From the NCBI RefSeq assembly GCF_004137085.1, contig NZ_QYBC01000007.1, forward strand, positions 1-64,000: a DNA stretch of 64,000 nucleotides. Direction: 5' to 3'. Below are positions 53,550 to 62,473 of the stretch, piece by piece. A program made the position numbers and the translations under genes. Each line of letters begins with the position of its first letter. Position 1 is the first letter of the stretch. The stretch comes from Lichenibacterium ramalinae (GTDB lineage: Bacteria > Pseudomonadota > Alphaproteobacteria > Rhizobiales > Beijerinckiaceae). Under the pieces are notes generated by a model, which saw nothing but the letters and a program-made list of their open reading frames with translations, had not been told where the DNA came from and did not search any database.

Positions 53550-54570
53550 AATATCCCCTACAATGGATTGTAATTGGAATTAACTTTCGATTGAGCTGCG
53601 CAGACGTGTGTATACATAGGTAATGTGACCGCTGATTTCGTTTGAGGAGCCCGCTCCAGTCCGGTGATCATGATCATGTGCGGTATGGCGAGGTGGCTAT
53701 GATATTAGATCCGCTATACCGCATAGGGGTCCTCAACTCGCTGTGGGACCCGAGGTGATTCAACGGAATCATATGAGACGTTTGCCAGTGGTTTGGTTGC
53801 TGACAGTCGTATTCTCGGCCGCAGGGTTCCACTGGTCAAGTCTGGATAAGTCAGTTGAATGATCGTTCCGGCTGGCCAGGGGAGGGTCTCCGCGCGCCAC
53901 GGCGCACCTCCGCCATGAAACGCCAAGCCCTCCGCTTGACAGCGAGTGTGGGCAGCGGGGCCGATCGGAGCCGAAACGTGTCATGCAGTTCCGCTTGAGG
54001 CTTCCCGGCGTAGGCTGTCGTCAATCAGTTTGATGCGGCAGTAGCGTGAAGAACGCGGGATTACGTCCGTCAAGGTGTACCCCTACACGCAGCGATGCGT
54101 GATCGACGCATGCGGGTTCCCGGGCTGCGTGATCCCGGCCACTCCCCTGGTGAGCTGGCTTGCAGATGCGCGGATCACGCCGCGGCGTCGAGAGTCGCCG
54201 TGAGGGGTCGCCAGCTTCACGGCAGTAGCTCGCCGAGGCGCTGGGCTGAGATTGCCCCGGCTTGATGGCTCTTGCTGACTTTGCGTGGATCCGCCGACCT
54301 GAGTGCCTTGTCGCAGACACGCGGCCCCAGGGCGCCCATGAGGCCGAGTTCGAGGCTGTCCACGTAATAGTGAGCAAGAGCCACCAACCCGTTCAGTCGC
54401 ACATGGTCCGGCCGCCACAAGGTTGTATTTCGCGATAGCACCGCCCGGATGCGCTGAGGTGCGACAGCGTGCGACAACGCTACCGGTCTGGGCCCAAGCT
54501 TTCCGTCAAGAGGCGAGGAATAGGACCTGAGTTTCGTCCAATCCAGGATTTATGCCTTTAATTAGAACGT
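53550..54570. other. Intergenic region of about 1 kb in the accessory island
   Basis: No convincing gene is seen. Short minus-strand frames at 53714-53984 and 54217-54477 have no known domain. Notable sites are the palindrome TGATCATGATCA near 53666 and an inverted repeat TGCGGTATGGCG (53679-53690) with CGCTATACCGCA (53712-53723). The region may hold decayed mobile DNA and the promoters of the AraC gene and the five-gene cluster. Confidence 0.4.
53679..53723. promoter_or_regulatory. Inverted repeat upstream of AraC gene
   Basis: TGCGGTATGGCG and CGCTATACCGCA pair at 11 of 12 positions across 21 bases. It lies 130 bases upstream of the AraC start. It could be a regulator site or a hairpin. 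Confidence 0.35.
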
Positions 54571-55221
54571 ATGCTAATTTATCGGAGTAGTGGGAAAACA
54601 ATGCCGATTGCACCGATTCTCCTCCGTGAGCATACAGTTTCATCGTTCATGAATGTGCGACCAGGGGATCAGCGCACCTTTCTAACGTTAGGACCCGAAG
54701 GGACTAGCTCTAAGCACGCTGCTGAACACGTTGCTAAGCTTTGGGGTGGACGCATCGCTTTATTTGACACATACGAGAAAGCTGCGCTCGGCGTCAGAGA
54801 CGACCCTATAAACAACGCGCTGATCGTTGCTAACGCTTAAGCGCAGATAAACGTCTTCTACATATCAAATGAATTTTGTCCGACTGCAGCCTTTTTCCAT
54901 GATACGCCCGAATACATAATCGTTTGCCGTCCAGGAGCTTCGATTGGCAAGTCTATGGTTACAATAGCGACCCATCCGGCACCACGCCATCTTATTGCGC
55001 CTTGTCTCCAACACTCAAAGGTCACAATTTTAGAGACGGACTCCACCCGTCAAGCCGCAGAGATGGCGTTGCGCGGCGAAGTCGATGGTTGCCTGACGAC
55101 GCGGACCGCGGCTGACATATTGGGACTTGAGACAATTGCGTCGGTGATTGCCACGATTCCAATGCTGTGGACAATCTTTATCAGCAAGGAGCGCCTTAAA
55201 TGGGCACCAAAGCCGTTGTAA
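54571..55221 (+). pseudogene. Prephenate dehydratase-fold protein interrupted by one in-frame stop
   Basis: The frame starts at ATG 54571 (or 54601) and shows the prephenate dehydratase/decarboxylase (PheA/BacA-like) opening FLTLGPEGTSSKHAAEHVAK. It reaches LIVANA and then TAA at 54838-54840. The same frame continues without shift: AQINVFYISNEF, HDTPEYIIVCRPG, ETDSTRQAAEMALRGEVDG, CLTTRTAADILGL, to 55221. Relatives have a Tyr after VANA, so one base change (TAT or TAC to TAA) explains the stop. It is the first gene of the cluster and has lower GC than the core genome. Confidence 0.7.
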
Positions 55222-55607
55222 TACTGGCCGAACATCTTCCAGTCGGACTCAAAGCTAACATCGCGGCCGTAATGGGCATGAGTTTAGGTACACACCGACC
55301 GGACCTCGTCGGGCCTTCCGTCGCGACCTCCGACGGCATGGTAGCACCAGGCATCACCACCATCCCGATCCCAGTTCTGACTGCGCCTGGTAAATACCTG
55401 TCAGCGATTTGGGCCGAGGGCATCGACGCAGGTCTAGATCTTATGGTCCCGTTCACGGACGCGGCGCTTAGGACCAAAACCTATGAAGAATATACGGCCA
55501 AACTGACCGTTGTGCTGGCATCGGATATGCCAGTGCATGGGATTCTGCTTCTTGGCGACAAGAAGTCAGTCAATAGCCTCGTCGGACAGCTACCGTTGCT
55601 AAGCTAG
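55200..55607 (+). CDS. DUF2000-family protein
   Basis: The 135-residue protein matches the DUF2000 pattern, a fold related to peptidyl-tRNA hydrolase II: AVVILAEHLPVGLKANIAAVMGMSLG, GPSVATSDGMVAPGIT and the C-terminal MPVHGILLLGDKKSVNSLVG. Function of the family is unknown. The ATG at 55200 overlaps the end of the previous frame by 22 bases and has AAGGAG upstream. Confidence 0.75.
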   Translation: MGTKAVVILAEHLPVGLKANIAAVMGMSLGTHRPDLVGPSVATSDGMVAPGITTIPIPVLTAPGKYLSAIWAEGIDAGLDLMVPFTDAALRTKTYEEYTAKLTVVLASDMPVHGILLLGDKKSVNSLVGQLPLLS

Positions 55608-55611
55608 TGAC

Positions 55612-56361
55612 ATGCGCGACGACGATGTGATTGAGCTCCAGAGCGATGGGTTCTTGCGCGGGTCCCCCTTGTGTCCTAACGAACAACCCGTGCGCCTCGT
55701 GCGCCTAGCACCTTTCCGCATCGATCGCTACCCTGTCACCAATCGACAGTTCCAACGTGTTCTGGAAGCTGGATTATACCAAAACGCCTCATTGTGGTCT
55801 GAAGCCGGATGGGCGTTCATCCAGCGCAACAGGATCGGCAGGCCTAACTACTGGAATGACGACCACTGGAACCAGCCATCCCAACCGGTGACCGGCATCT
55901 CATGGTGGGAGGCACTCGCCTACTCGCACTTTATGGGCAAGACCCTGCCTACCGAGGCACAATGGGAGTACGCGGCCGGGTTCGGAAAACGACGCTTCCC
56001 CTGGGGCGATGCGGAGCCCACGCCCGAGCATGCGAACTACGCTCCTGGCTGCGAGCCTGCAGAACTCAACCGACGCTCCATGCCGGTCGACCATTACAGC
56101 CTGAACATAGCTTCGTCGGGCTGCCGGGATATGGCAGGAAACCTCGGAGAATGGTGCATCGACAACACCAGCCCTGATTATTCCTGGGATACCGACGGGC
56201 GCGATCCAGTCCATCTAACTCACGAGAACGCGCCCCATATCGTTCGAGGAGGCTCAGGCCTGCACGACGAAGACAGCCTCAGATGCGCCAGCCGGGACTA
56301 TTACTCCCCGACGGTGCGCGACAACATCGTAGGATTTCGGTGCGTAAGCCATGCTCCATAA
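55612..56361 (+). CDS. SUMF1-fold protein lacking formylglycine-generating cysteines
   Basis: The 249-residue protein has the SUMF1/FGE-sulfatase fold: FRIDRYPVTNRQFQRVL, PVTGISWWEALAYSHFMGKTLPTEAQWEYAA, GNLGEWCID and RGGSGLHDEDSLRCASRDYY to GFRCV. The two copper-binding cysteines of true formylglycine-generating enzymes (in GGSYxCHxSYC) are absent, so it is not a sulfatase activator. Other members of the fold are iron-dependent enzymes (EgtB-like) or binding proteins. It starts 4 bases after the DUF2000 stop. Confidence 0.83.
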   Translation: MRDDDVIELQSDGFLRGSPLCPNEQPVRLVRLAPFRIDRYPVTNRQFQRVLEAGLYQNASLWSEAGWAFIQRNRIGRPNYWNDDHWNQPSQPVTGISWWEALAYSHFMGKTLPTEAQWEYAAGFGKRRFPWGDAEPTPEHANYAPGCEPAELNRRSMPVDHYSLNIASSGCRDMAGNLGEWCIDNTSPDYSWDTDGRDPVHLTHENAPHIVRGGSGLHDEDSLRCASRDYYSPTVRDNIVGFRCVSHAP

Positions 56362-57001
56362 GTGCCAACCCCAGCGTGTCACGCCTCATCTACACAAAAA
56401 GCCAAGCTCCCTACGCTACTTTCAGGAGGGACCGGCGCCGATCGACATAGCACACTGGCGCCTAGATGTGCGGGGAGAAGTGCGTTTACCCCTGTCCTTA
56501 ACGCTTGACGACATTCGCGAGTTCGGTGGTCGCTATCACCACCGACGTACCGTCTGCGTTTGCCTTTGGACGATCAGACGGCATTGGTTTGGCGTGCCGC
56601 TCAGTTTGGTTCTGGATATCGCGGGCGTCGATCTTACCGATGATGATCTCTACCTTCAACAGCTGAGCAACGGGACGGAGAAGGGTCGCTACGACTCCAC
56701 AATCCACTTGCAATCAGCCATTAAGCGCGACGCCGTATTAGCTTTCGAAGTTGATGACGCACCGTTGACATTGGAGACCGGTTATCCCCTGCGCTTAATC
56801 GACTTCGGACTATACCAATATAAGTGCGTCAAAGCATTGCGCGAGCTAGTGGTAACTCGTCGAAACGAGCTCGGCTATTGGGAGGCATATGCCGGATACG
56901 ACCTAGATGGGACTGTGCAGCCCAAGAAATATTACGCCGTCGACCTGCAGAAGAAGATTTGGTATGCGGGCACTGGCGAGATTGACGACGGTGACCTATG
57001 A
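56351..57001 (+). CDS. Sulfite-oxidase-type molybdopterin-binding protein
   Basis: The 216-residue protein has the oxidoreductase molybdopterin-binding fold: WRLDVRGEVRLPLSLTLDDIREF, a Cys pair in RTVCVCLWTIRRHWFGVPLS of which one probably binds molybdenum, and ETGYPLRLIDFGLYQYKCVKALREL near the C-terminus. It has no signal peptide or dimerisation domain, so it would be cytoplasmic and minimal. It overlaps its neighbours by 11 and 4 bases, which argues that it works with the SUMF1-fold protein. Confidence 0.82.
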   Translation: MLHKCQPQRVTPHLHKKPSSLRYFQEGPAPIDIAHWRLDVRGEVRLPLSLTLDDIREFGGRYHHRRTVCVCLWTIRRHWFGVPLSLVLDIAGVDLTDDDLYLQQLSNGTEKGRYDSTIHLQSAIKRDAVLAFEVDDAPLTLETGYPLRLIDFGLYQYKCVKALRELVVTRRNELGYWEAYAGYDLDGTVQPKKYYAVDLQKKIWYAGTGEIDDGDL

Positions 57002-57621
57002 GTTTTTCAGATACTCTGCTGCCTATGGCCTTGTTCGCGCTCGCCACCTCTGCAACTCCGGGACAGGTCAACGTCATCTCTGCCATGACGGGAGCCTCTT
57101 TCGGTCCAATCCGCACTATTCCCTATGTCATGGGCGCGACCACGAGCTTCGTGTCAATCCTACTCCTATTGGGCCTGGGGCTGGGTGTGGTCCTGGAATG
57201 GATAGGCCGCTTTTCGCCTGCATTCATTGTTGTGGGGTCGGCCTATATGCTCTGGCTGGCCTTCCGGATCGCGACCGACTGCGGGAAGGGGCATTCAGAA
57301 ACGAAATACCAGCGCTGTCCAGATTTCAAGGCGGGATTGATAACGCAAGTGGTGAACCCAAAAGCGTGGATCGTGTCCTTGTCCGCTATTTCCGTCTACG
57401 TGGCACCCCATGTCGAATACAATAGCCGCTTGGCTGTGTTCGCCGCCATCTTCGCCGTCGTTTGCACAGCTTCACTTTTTGGATGGGCCGTAATCGGGTT
57501 CCGCGTCGCACGGTTGAGCGGCGATGTCTCAACCTTCAACAAGATAATGGCGGGGGTATTAACGTTCTCGGTTTTTATGATCCTGATCGAGGAATTCTAC
57601 AAATCAAATATTAGGATATGA
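56998..57621 (+). CDS. LysE/RhtB-family exporter
   Basis: The 207-residue membrane protein has about six hydrophobic segments and the family's N-terminal motif region (ATSATPGQVNVISAMTGASFG) and NPKAWIVSLSA. LysE-type exporters pump out amino acids and related small compounds. It overlaps the molybdopterin gene by ATGA. As last gene of the cluster it suggests that the pathway's product or substrate is an amino-acid-like molecule. Confidence 0.88.
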   Translation: MSFSDTLLPMALFALATSATPGQVNVISAMTGASFGPIRTIPYVMGATTSFVSILLLLGLGLGVVLEWIGRFSPAFIVVGSAYMLWLAFRIATDCGKGHSETKYQRCPDFKAGLITQVVNPKAWIVSLSAISVYVAPHVEYNSRLAVFAAIFAVVCTASLFGWAVIGFRVARLSGDVSTFNKIMAGVLTFSVFMILIEEFYKSNIRI

Positions 57622-57989
57622 ATTCAACGAGGGTGGGGCAAGGGTATTACCTACGCTGCGGACTCGCTCTGTGCCGATGTTTTTTGCTGCCCGAACGTTA
57701 GGATTCTAACTCAAATAAGTGATGCTTTTGCTGGTAGGATCTCGGTTGGAGAACTGCTCGTGCTGCCTTGTGGTCGACACCACAAAAAACCGCCAGAGCT
57801 GAATTAAGAGCAGTGATCGTTCGTTCGATCGTGTCGGGATACGGGCCGGTCGCGATTTTCAACGTGCATCCGATACACCGTATGCAGCGCAAGCCGGTTG
57901 AAATCCTGGGCGAACTGGGCTGGTACGGCAACTCGACCTCCTGTCCGATTCCTGCGAGCACCTGGCTGGCGGTCTCCGGGAGCGCACAT
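57622..57989. other. Right junction of low-GC island
   Basis: No gene is recognised. Composition changes within this stretch, from AT-rich near 57700 to core-like GC by about 57840, so the island boundary probably lies here. No tRNA end or direct repeat was found at either boundary. Confidence 0.4.
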
Positions 57990-58376
57990 TCGGCAATCTA
58001 CGGTGCCGACCGCCTCGCCGAGGTCGGTCTGGGTCCCCGCATGGCCCACCGTCCCATCGACCTGTCCGGCGGGCAGCAGCAGCGCGTCGCCATCGCCCGC
58101 GCGCTCGCGCTCGATCCCGAATTGATGCTGTTCGACGAGGTGACCAGCGCACTCGATCCGGAACTGGTGAAGGGTGTGCTCAATCTCATGGCGAGCCTCG
58201 GGAGCAGCGACATGACCATGGTGGTGGTCACCCACGAGATGAACTTCGCCCGGCGGGTCGCCACTCAGGTCGTGTTCATGGACGAGGGGCGCGTGGTCGA
58301 GGTCGGTCCACCGGAGCGGATCTTCGGCGATCCGCAGAGCCCGCGACTGCAACGATTCCTCTCGGAAGTGCTTTGA
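57990..58376 (+). pseudogene. Truncated amino-acid ABC transporter ATPase (3' part)
   Basis: From DRLAEVGLGPRMAHRPIDLS the sequence is a good polar-amino-acid ABC ATPase (GlnQ/HisP type) with signature LSGGQQQR, Walker B LMLFDEVTSALDPE, switch His in VVVTHEMNFARRV and a normal C-terminus. The first half, including Walker A, is absent; what precedes is unrelated DNA. The cut lies next to the island boundary, consistent with a deletion on insertion. Confidence 0.8.
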
Positions 58377-58502
58377 TGGGCCTGGGTGCCGGACGACCGA
58401 AAGCTGTCCCAGAGGGGCGCGGCGCCGAACACGCAGGTCATCGACAGGGCCGAGCGGAGTTAGGCTCTGGGAACGGCCCGATGGGATTGGAGGAGGCTTG
58501 AG

Positions 58503-59507
58503 ATGGACAAGGTGAAGTGGGGCGTGCTCAGCACGGCCAAGATCGGCCTGAGTCAGGTCGTTCCCGCGCTGCAGGCGTCGGAGCACGCCACGGTCGCCGC
58601 GATAGCGTCGCGGGGGCAAGGCGCCGCCCAGGCCGCGGCAGTGTCGCTCGGCATCCCGAAAGCCTACGGCAGCTACGAGGAGCTGCTGGCCGATCCCGAG
58701 ATCGAGGTGGTCTACAATCCCCTGCCCAACCATCTGCACCTGACTTGGAGCCTCAAGGCGCTCGAAGCCGGCAAACACGTCCTGTGCGAGAAGCCGCTCA
58801 CGCTCGATGCCGGCGAAGCCGCGAAGCTGGCCGAAGCTTCGTCTCGCGCCGGCCGCCTCGTCGCCGAAGCCTTCATGGTGCGCCACCATCCCCAGTGGCG
58901 CCTGGTGAAGGAGATCGCCGGCAGCGGACGCATCGGCGAGGTGCGTGCCGTGCAGACCGTCTTCTCCTACTTCAACAGCGACCCCTCGAACATCCGCAAT
59001 CGGGCCGACATGGGTGGTGGCGGCCTCTACGATATCGGCTGCTATGCCATCAATACCGCGCGCTACCTGCTCGACGGCGAGCCCGAGCGCGTGATGGGAC
59101 TGTTCGACACCGATCCTGCACTGGGTGTCGATCGGCTGATAAGCGGCATCGCGGCTTTCCCGGGCCATCGTCACCTGTCCTTCACCTGTGCGACCCAGTT
59201 GAGTCCCTGCCAGCACGTCCGCGTGCTCGGCACGCGCGGCCGGATCGAAGTCGCCGTGCCGTTCAACGCTCCTTCCGGGGCCCCGACGCATATCGCGGTC
59301 GATGACGGTCGCGATCTCGTCGGCGGTGGCCGCGAGGAGATCGAGATCGCCCCCTGCGATCAGTACACGCTGCAGGGTGATGCCTTCTCCCGTGCGGTGC
59401 GCGGCGAGGAGCCACTGGAATGGGGCATCGCCGACGCCGTCCTCAACATGCGCGTGATCGACGCTTTCTTCCGCTCGGCGCGGTCCGCCGGCTGGGAACA
59501 GCCGTAA
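58503..59507 (+). CDS. Gfo/Idh/MocA-family oxidoreductase
   Basis: The 334-residue NAD(P)-dependent enzyme has a Rossmann start (WGVLSTAKIGLSQVVPAL), the EKP motif (HVLCEKPLTLDAGEA) and the C-terminal alpha/beta substrate domain with GGGGLYDIGCYAINTARYLL. It probably acts on a sugar, inositol or similar. A GGAGGCTTGAG ribosome binding site precedes it. It follows the truncated ATPase gene and precedes the FAD oxidoreductase gene by 39 bases. Confidence 0.88.
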   Translation: MDKVKWGVLSTAKIGLSQVVPALQASEHATVAAIASRGQGAAQAAAVSLGIPKAYGSYEELLADPEIEVVYNPLPNHLHLTWSLKALEAGKHVLCEKPLTLDAGEAAKLAEASSRAGRLVAEAFMVRHHPQWRLVKEIAGSGRIGEVRAVQTVFSYFNSDPSNIRNRADMGGGGLYDIGCYAINTARYLLDGEPERVMGLFDTDPALGVDRLISGIAAFPGHRHLSFTCATQLSPCQHVRVLGTRGRIEVAVPFNAPSGAPTHIAVDDGRDLVGGGREEIEIAPCDQYTLQGDAFSRAVRGEEPLEWGIADAVLNMRVIDAFFRSARSAGWEQP

Positions 59508-59546
59508 GCCCGTCCCCTTCGCTCCCCCCACACGAGGCCAGCATCC

Positions 59547-60686
59547 ATGTCCGCTCGCTCCTTCTCGCCGCGCACTGTCGTCGTCGGTGGCGGCATCTTC
59601 GGCGTTTCGACCGCCCTCCACCTCGCCCGGTCGGGAGCCGAGGTCACGCTGGTCACCGAGGCGGAGCCCGGCAGTGGCGCTTCCGGACGCTCGCTGTCCT
59701 GGCTGAACTCCTCGCGCACACGCTCCGCCGAATATCACGCGCTCCGGATGGCCGGGATCGACCGCTACCGCACGCTCGCGGCCCGGCACCCGGACGCGGA
59801 CTGGCTGCGGTTCGACGGCGGCCTGACCTGGGACGCCGACGATGCCGGCAACGGGATCGCCGAGGCCTATGCCTACGAGCGCCGCATCGCCTACGACGCT
59901 CGCCTGCTCCAGCCCGAGGCGGTCGCCGCCGTGACGCCCGGCGTCGACCGGCGGGCCATCACGTCGCCTGGAGCCATCTTCAACCCCGGCGAGGGCTGGG
60001 TCGACCTGCCGAGCCTGATCGACCTCCTGAGCCGGGAATACCTCGCCCTCGGCGGGCGCCTGGCGACCGGCGTGGGACCGTGCCGGGTGGATGTCGCGGG
60101 TGGCCGCGCGACGGGCGTCACCACGCAAGGCGGGGAGCGATTCCCCGCCGATGTCGTGCTACTGGCGACGGGGCCTGCCGTTCCGGCCATGGTTGCGGAA
60201 CTCGGGACCCACATCCCCGACGCGACGCCGATCTCACTTCTGGTCCAGACCGAGCCGATCAGCCATCCGCTGCGGGCGGTGCTGAACACGCCGCGCGTTG
60301 CCATCCGCCGTACGCCGACCGGAGCCCTGGTGCTCGACTCCGCCTGGTCCGAGGAAGAGGTCTCGATGCGTCCCGACGGCAGCTACGAGGTGCGCGACTC
60401 CACCGTTGCCGGCCTGCTGCGCGAGGCCTCGGCGGTGCTGGAGGGCAGTCCTCGCCTCCTGCTGGCCTCCTGTGGCGTCGGACCCAAGCCCATCCCACGC
60501 GACGGCGAACCGGTGTTCGGGCCTCTCGACGGAGTTCCGGGATGCTACGTCGCTTTCAGCCACAGCGGGGCGACCCTGGGGCTGATCGCCGGTGAACTGC
60601 TGGCCGAAGAAATGACCTCGCGTGCGTTGCATCCGATGCTGGCGCGGTTCCGACCCGGACGTTTCGCAAGCGCCCCCCATGGGTGA
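59547..60686 (+). CDS. FAD-dependent oxidoreductase, DAO (glycine/D-amino acid oxidase) type
   Basis: The 379-residue enzyme has the dinucleotide motif VVVGGGIFGVSTALHLARSG, a GSGASGRSLSWLNSS segment and a C-terminal GVGPKPIPRDGEPVFGPL to HSGATLGLIAGELLAEE FAD-binding end. Such enzymes oxidise secondary amines or D-amino acids. With the amino-acid ABC remnant upstream, an amino-acid or opine catabolic locus is plausible. Confidence 0.86.
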   Translation: MSARSFSPRTVVVGGGIFGVSTALHLARSGAEVTLVTEAEPGSGASGRSLSWLNSSRTRSAEYHALRMAGIDRYRTLAARHPDADWLRFDGGLTWDADDAGNGIAEAYAYERRIAYDARLLQPEAVAAVTPGVDRRAITSPGAIFNPGEGWVDLPSLIDLLSREYLALGGRLATGVGPCRVDVAGGRATGVTTQGGERFPADVVLLATGPAVPAMVAELGTHIPDATPISLLVQTEPISHPLRAVLNTPRVAIRRTPTGALVLDSAWSEEEVSMRPDGSYEVRDSTVAGLLREASAVLEGSPRLLLASCGVGPKPIPRDGEPVFGPLDGVPGCYVAFSHSGATLGLIAGELLAEEMTSRALHPMLARFRPGRFASAPHG

Positions 60687-61152
60687 CGCCGCCAAGGCTT
60701 GGTGGACCGACCGCCGTGGCACCAGCGGGCGGAGGACCTGCCGGCTCACCCCCTCGCGCCGTTCCGCCGAATCGGCCAGCGTGTGCTCTACCGGGCCTAC
60801 GCGCACCGCGATGCGCGCGCCTGACGCTGCTGTCGATCGAAACGCAAGCCGGGGCGAGATCGAACGGCTGCCGCCCACAGCGAGGTGCCTTCTCCGTGCT
60901 CGAAGGCGGAGGTTCGACAGCGAGGAGAGGTCATCAGGCCGTCGCGCCGGTCGGTGCCGACGAGGACAGCCTGTTTTCCCGTCCCGGGTGGGAGCGAAAT
61001 CCCCTGCAGTCGGCCACACGGCCCAGGTCCCATGGGCTGGGCCGAGGCATTTACCCGGTGTGGGATGAGTGGCTCGACCCCGGCGGGTCGCGGGCAGGCG
61101 AGCCGCCGGACGAAACCAGCGGCGGCGCCTCGCAGCCCGACGGGGTGGACCG
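60687..61152. other. Intergenic stretch, no gene recognised
   Basis: The 466 bases between the FAD oxidoreductase gene and the deformylase-like gene (convergent) have high GC and many shadow frames but no recognisable domain or ribosome binding site. Confidence 0.5.
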
Positions 61153-61605
61153 TCACGCTGCCTTGTCGAGGATCAACACGCCATCGAGGTGGTCGACCTC
61201 GTGCTGCATCACCATGGCCATGAGTCCCTCGAACTCCCGCTCCTGCCGGGCGCCCTCGCGATCGCGGTAGCGGACCCGCACGGCGGTGGAGCGCAGCACG
61301 GCCGTCGGCGTGTCGGGGATCGACAGGCAGCGCTCTTCGCCCACCGCCTTCTCGTCCGACACCCACACGATCTCGGGATCGACGAAGCACAGGGGCTCGG
61401 GCGCACCGTCCTTCCACGCGATGTCGATCACGACGACGCGCTGGAGCACGGCCACCTGCACGCCGGCGAGGCCGCGGCCCTGGGCCGCGTACATGGTGTC
61501 GAGCATGTCGTCGAGCAGGGCGCGGGTGTCGGCGGTGACGGCCCCGACGGGCTCGGACGTCCTGTGCAGGATCGGGTCGGGATGCTTCACGATGGTGCGG
61601 ATCAC
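61153..61605 (-). CDS. Peptide deformylase-like protein with variant motifs
   Basis: The 150-residue protein has the three deformylase motifs in order: GRGLAGVQV (usual GxGxAAxQ), EERCLSIP (usual EGCLS) and QHEVDHLDG, which keeps the two metal His and the catalytic Glu. The Ala-to-Gly and Gly-to-Arg changes next to the metal Cys are typical of secondary deformylase copies rather than the housekeeping def, which normally sits by fmt. Its role is unclear; it stands alone between two unrelated loci. Confidence 0.82.
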   Translation of the reverse strand: MIRTIVKHPDPILHRTSEPVGAVTADTRALLDDMLDTMYAAQGRGLAGVQVAVLQRVVVIDIAWKDGAPEPLCFVDPEIVWVSDEKAVGEERCLSIPDTPTAVLRSTAVRVRYRDREGARQEREFEGLMAMVMQHEVDHLDGVLILDKAA

Positions 61606-61675
61606 GGGTGTCTCCGGGTTGTTCGAGGTGGTGGGATCGGTGCTTGGCCGCGCGGGCGGGGCCCGACGCCCGGCC

Positions 61676-62473
61676 TCACGGGACGGCCGCCCGCGGCACC
61701 GAGCCGAGCAGCAGCTTCGTGTAGTCGTGCCGCGGGTCGGCGAAGATCCGCTCGGCCGGCGCGGCCTCGACGACCTTGCCCCTCTGCATCACCACCACGT
61801 CGTGGGCGATGGCCTCGACGACCGCGAGGTCGTGCGAGATGAAGAGGTAGGTCAGGCCGAGCCGCGCCTGCAGGTCGCCGAGCAGCTGGAGCACCTGGGC
61901 CTGCACCGACACGTCGAGCGCCGACACGGGTTCGTCGAGCACCAGCACCTCGGGTTCGGCCGCCAAAGCCCGCGCGATGCCGATGCGCTGGGCCTGGCCG
62001 CCCGAGAACTCGTGCGGGTGGCGGTCGGCGAACTCGGGCCGGAGGCTGACGAGGTCCATGAGTTCGGCCACCCGCGCCCGTGCGGCCGCGCCGTCGAGCC
62101 CCCGCAGCGCGCGCAACGGCGCCGTCAGGATGTCGCGCACGGTCTTGCGCGGGTTCAACGAGCCCGACGGGTCCTGGAACACCATCTGGACGCGCCGGCA
62201 GAGCGCCCGCCGGTCGGCTCGCGCCAGCTCCGGGATGGAGCGCCCGTCGATGGTCAGGGCGCCGCCTGTGGGCGCGATCAGGCCCACCACCATGCGGGCG
62301 AGGGTGGACTTGCCGCAGCCCGACTCCCCGACGATGCCGAGCGTGCGGCCGCGCTCCACCGCGAGCGAAACGCCGTCGACGGCCCGCAGACCCGGCGGTC
62401 GGGGCCGCAACAGCCTGCGCGGTCGCCGGAACTCGCGGACGAGGTCTTCGGCCCGGAGCACGATGTCGCTCAT
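61676..62473 (-). CDS. Dipeptide-type ABC importer ATPase (DppF-like)
   Basis: The 265-residue ATPase has Walker [10 protein letters not shown], signature FSGGQAQR, Walker [13 protein letters not shown] and switch His in [10 protein letters not shown]. It lacks the C-terminal Cys-rich oligopeptide domain, so it is shorter than its paralogue at 23617-24708. Its start overlaps the stop of the fused permease-ATPase gene by 4 bases. Confidence 0.88.
   Translation of the reverse strand: MSDIVLRAEDLVREFRRPRRLLRPRPPGLRAVDGVSLAVERGRTLGIVGESGCGKSTLARMVVGLIAPTGGALTIDGRSIPELARADRRALCRRVQMVFQDPSGSLNPRKTVRDILTAPLRALRGLDGAAARARVAELMDLVSLRPEFADRHPHEFSGGQAQRIGIARALAAEPEVLVLDEPVSALDVSVQAQVLQLLGDLQARLGLTYLFISHDLAVVEAIAHDVVVMQRGKVVEAAPAERIFADPRHDYTKLLLGSVPRAAVP

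Noticed and set aside
53714-54477. Short minus-strand frames as island genes
   Set aside because: No domain, no ribosome binding site, and mutually overlapping frames of similar length.
55612-56361. Formylglycine-generating enzyme
   Set aside because: The fold is right, but both copper-binding cysteines are missing and no sulfatase gene is near.
57804-60128. Minus-strand frame of 774 codons
   Set aside because: Antisense shadow of the ABC ATPase remnant and the two oxidoreductase genes; no domain.
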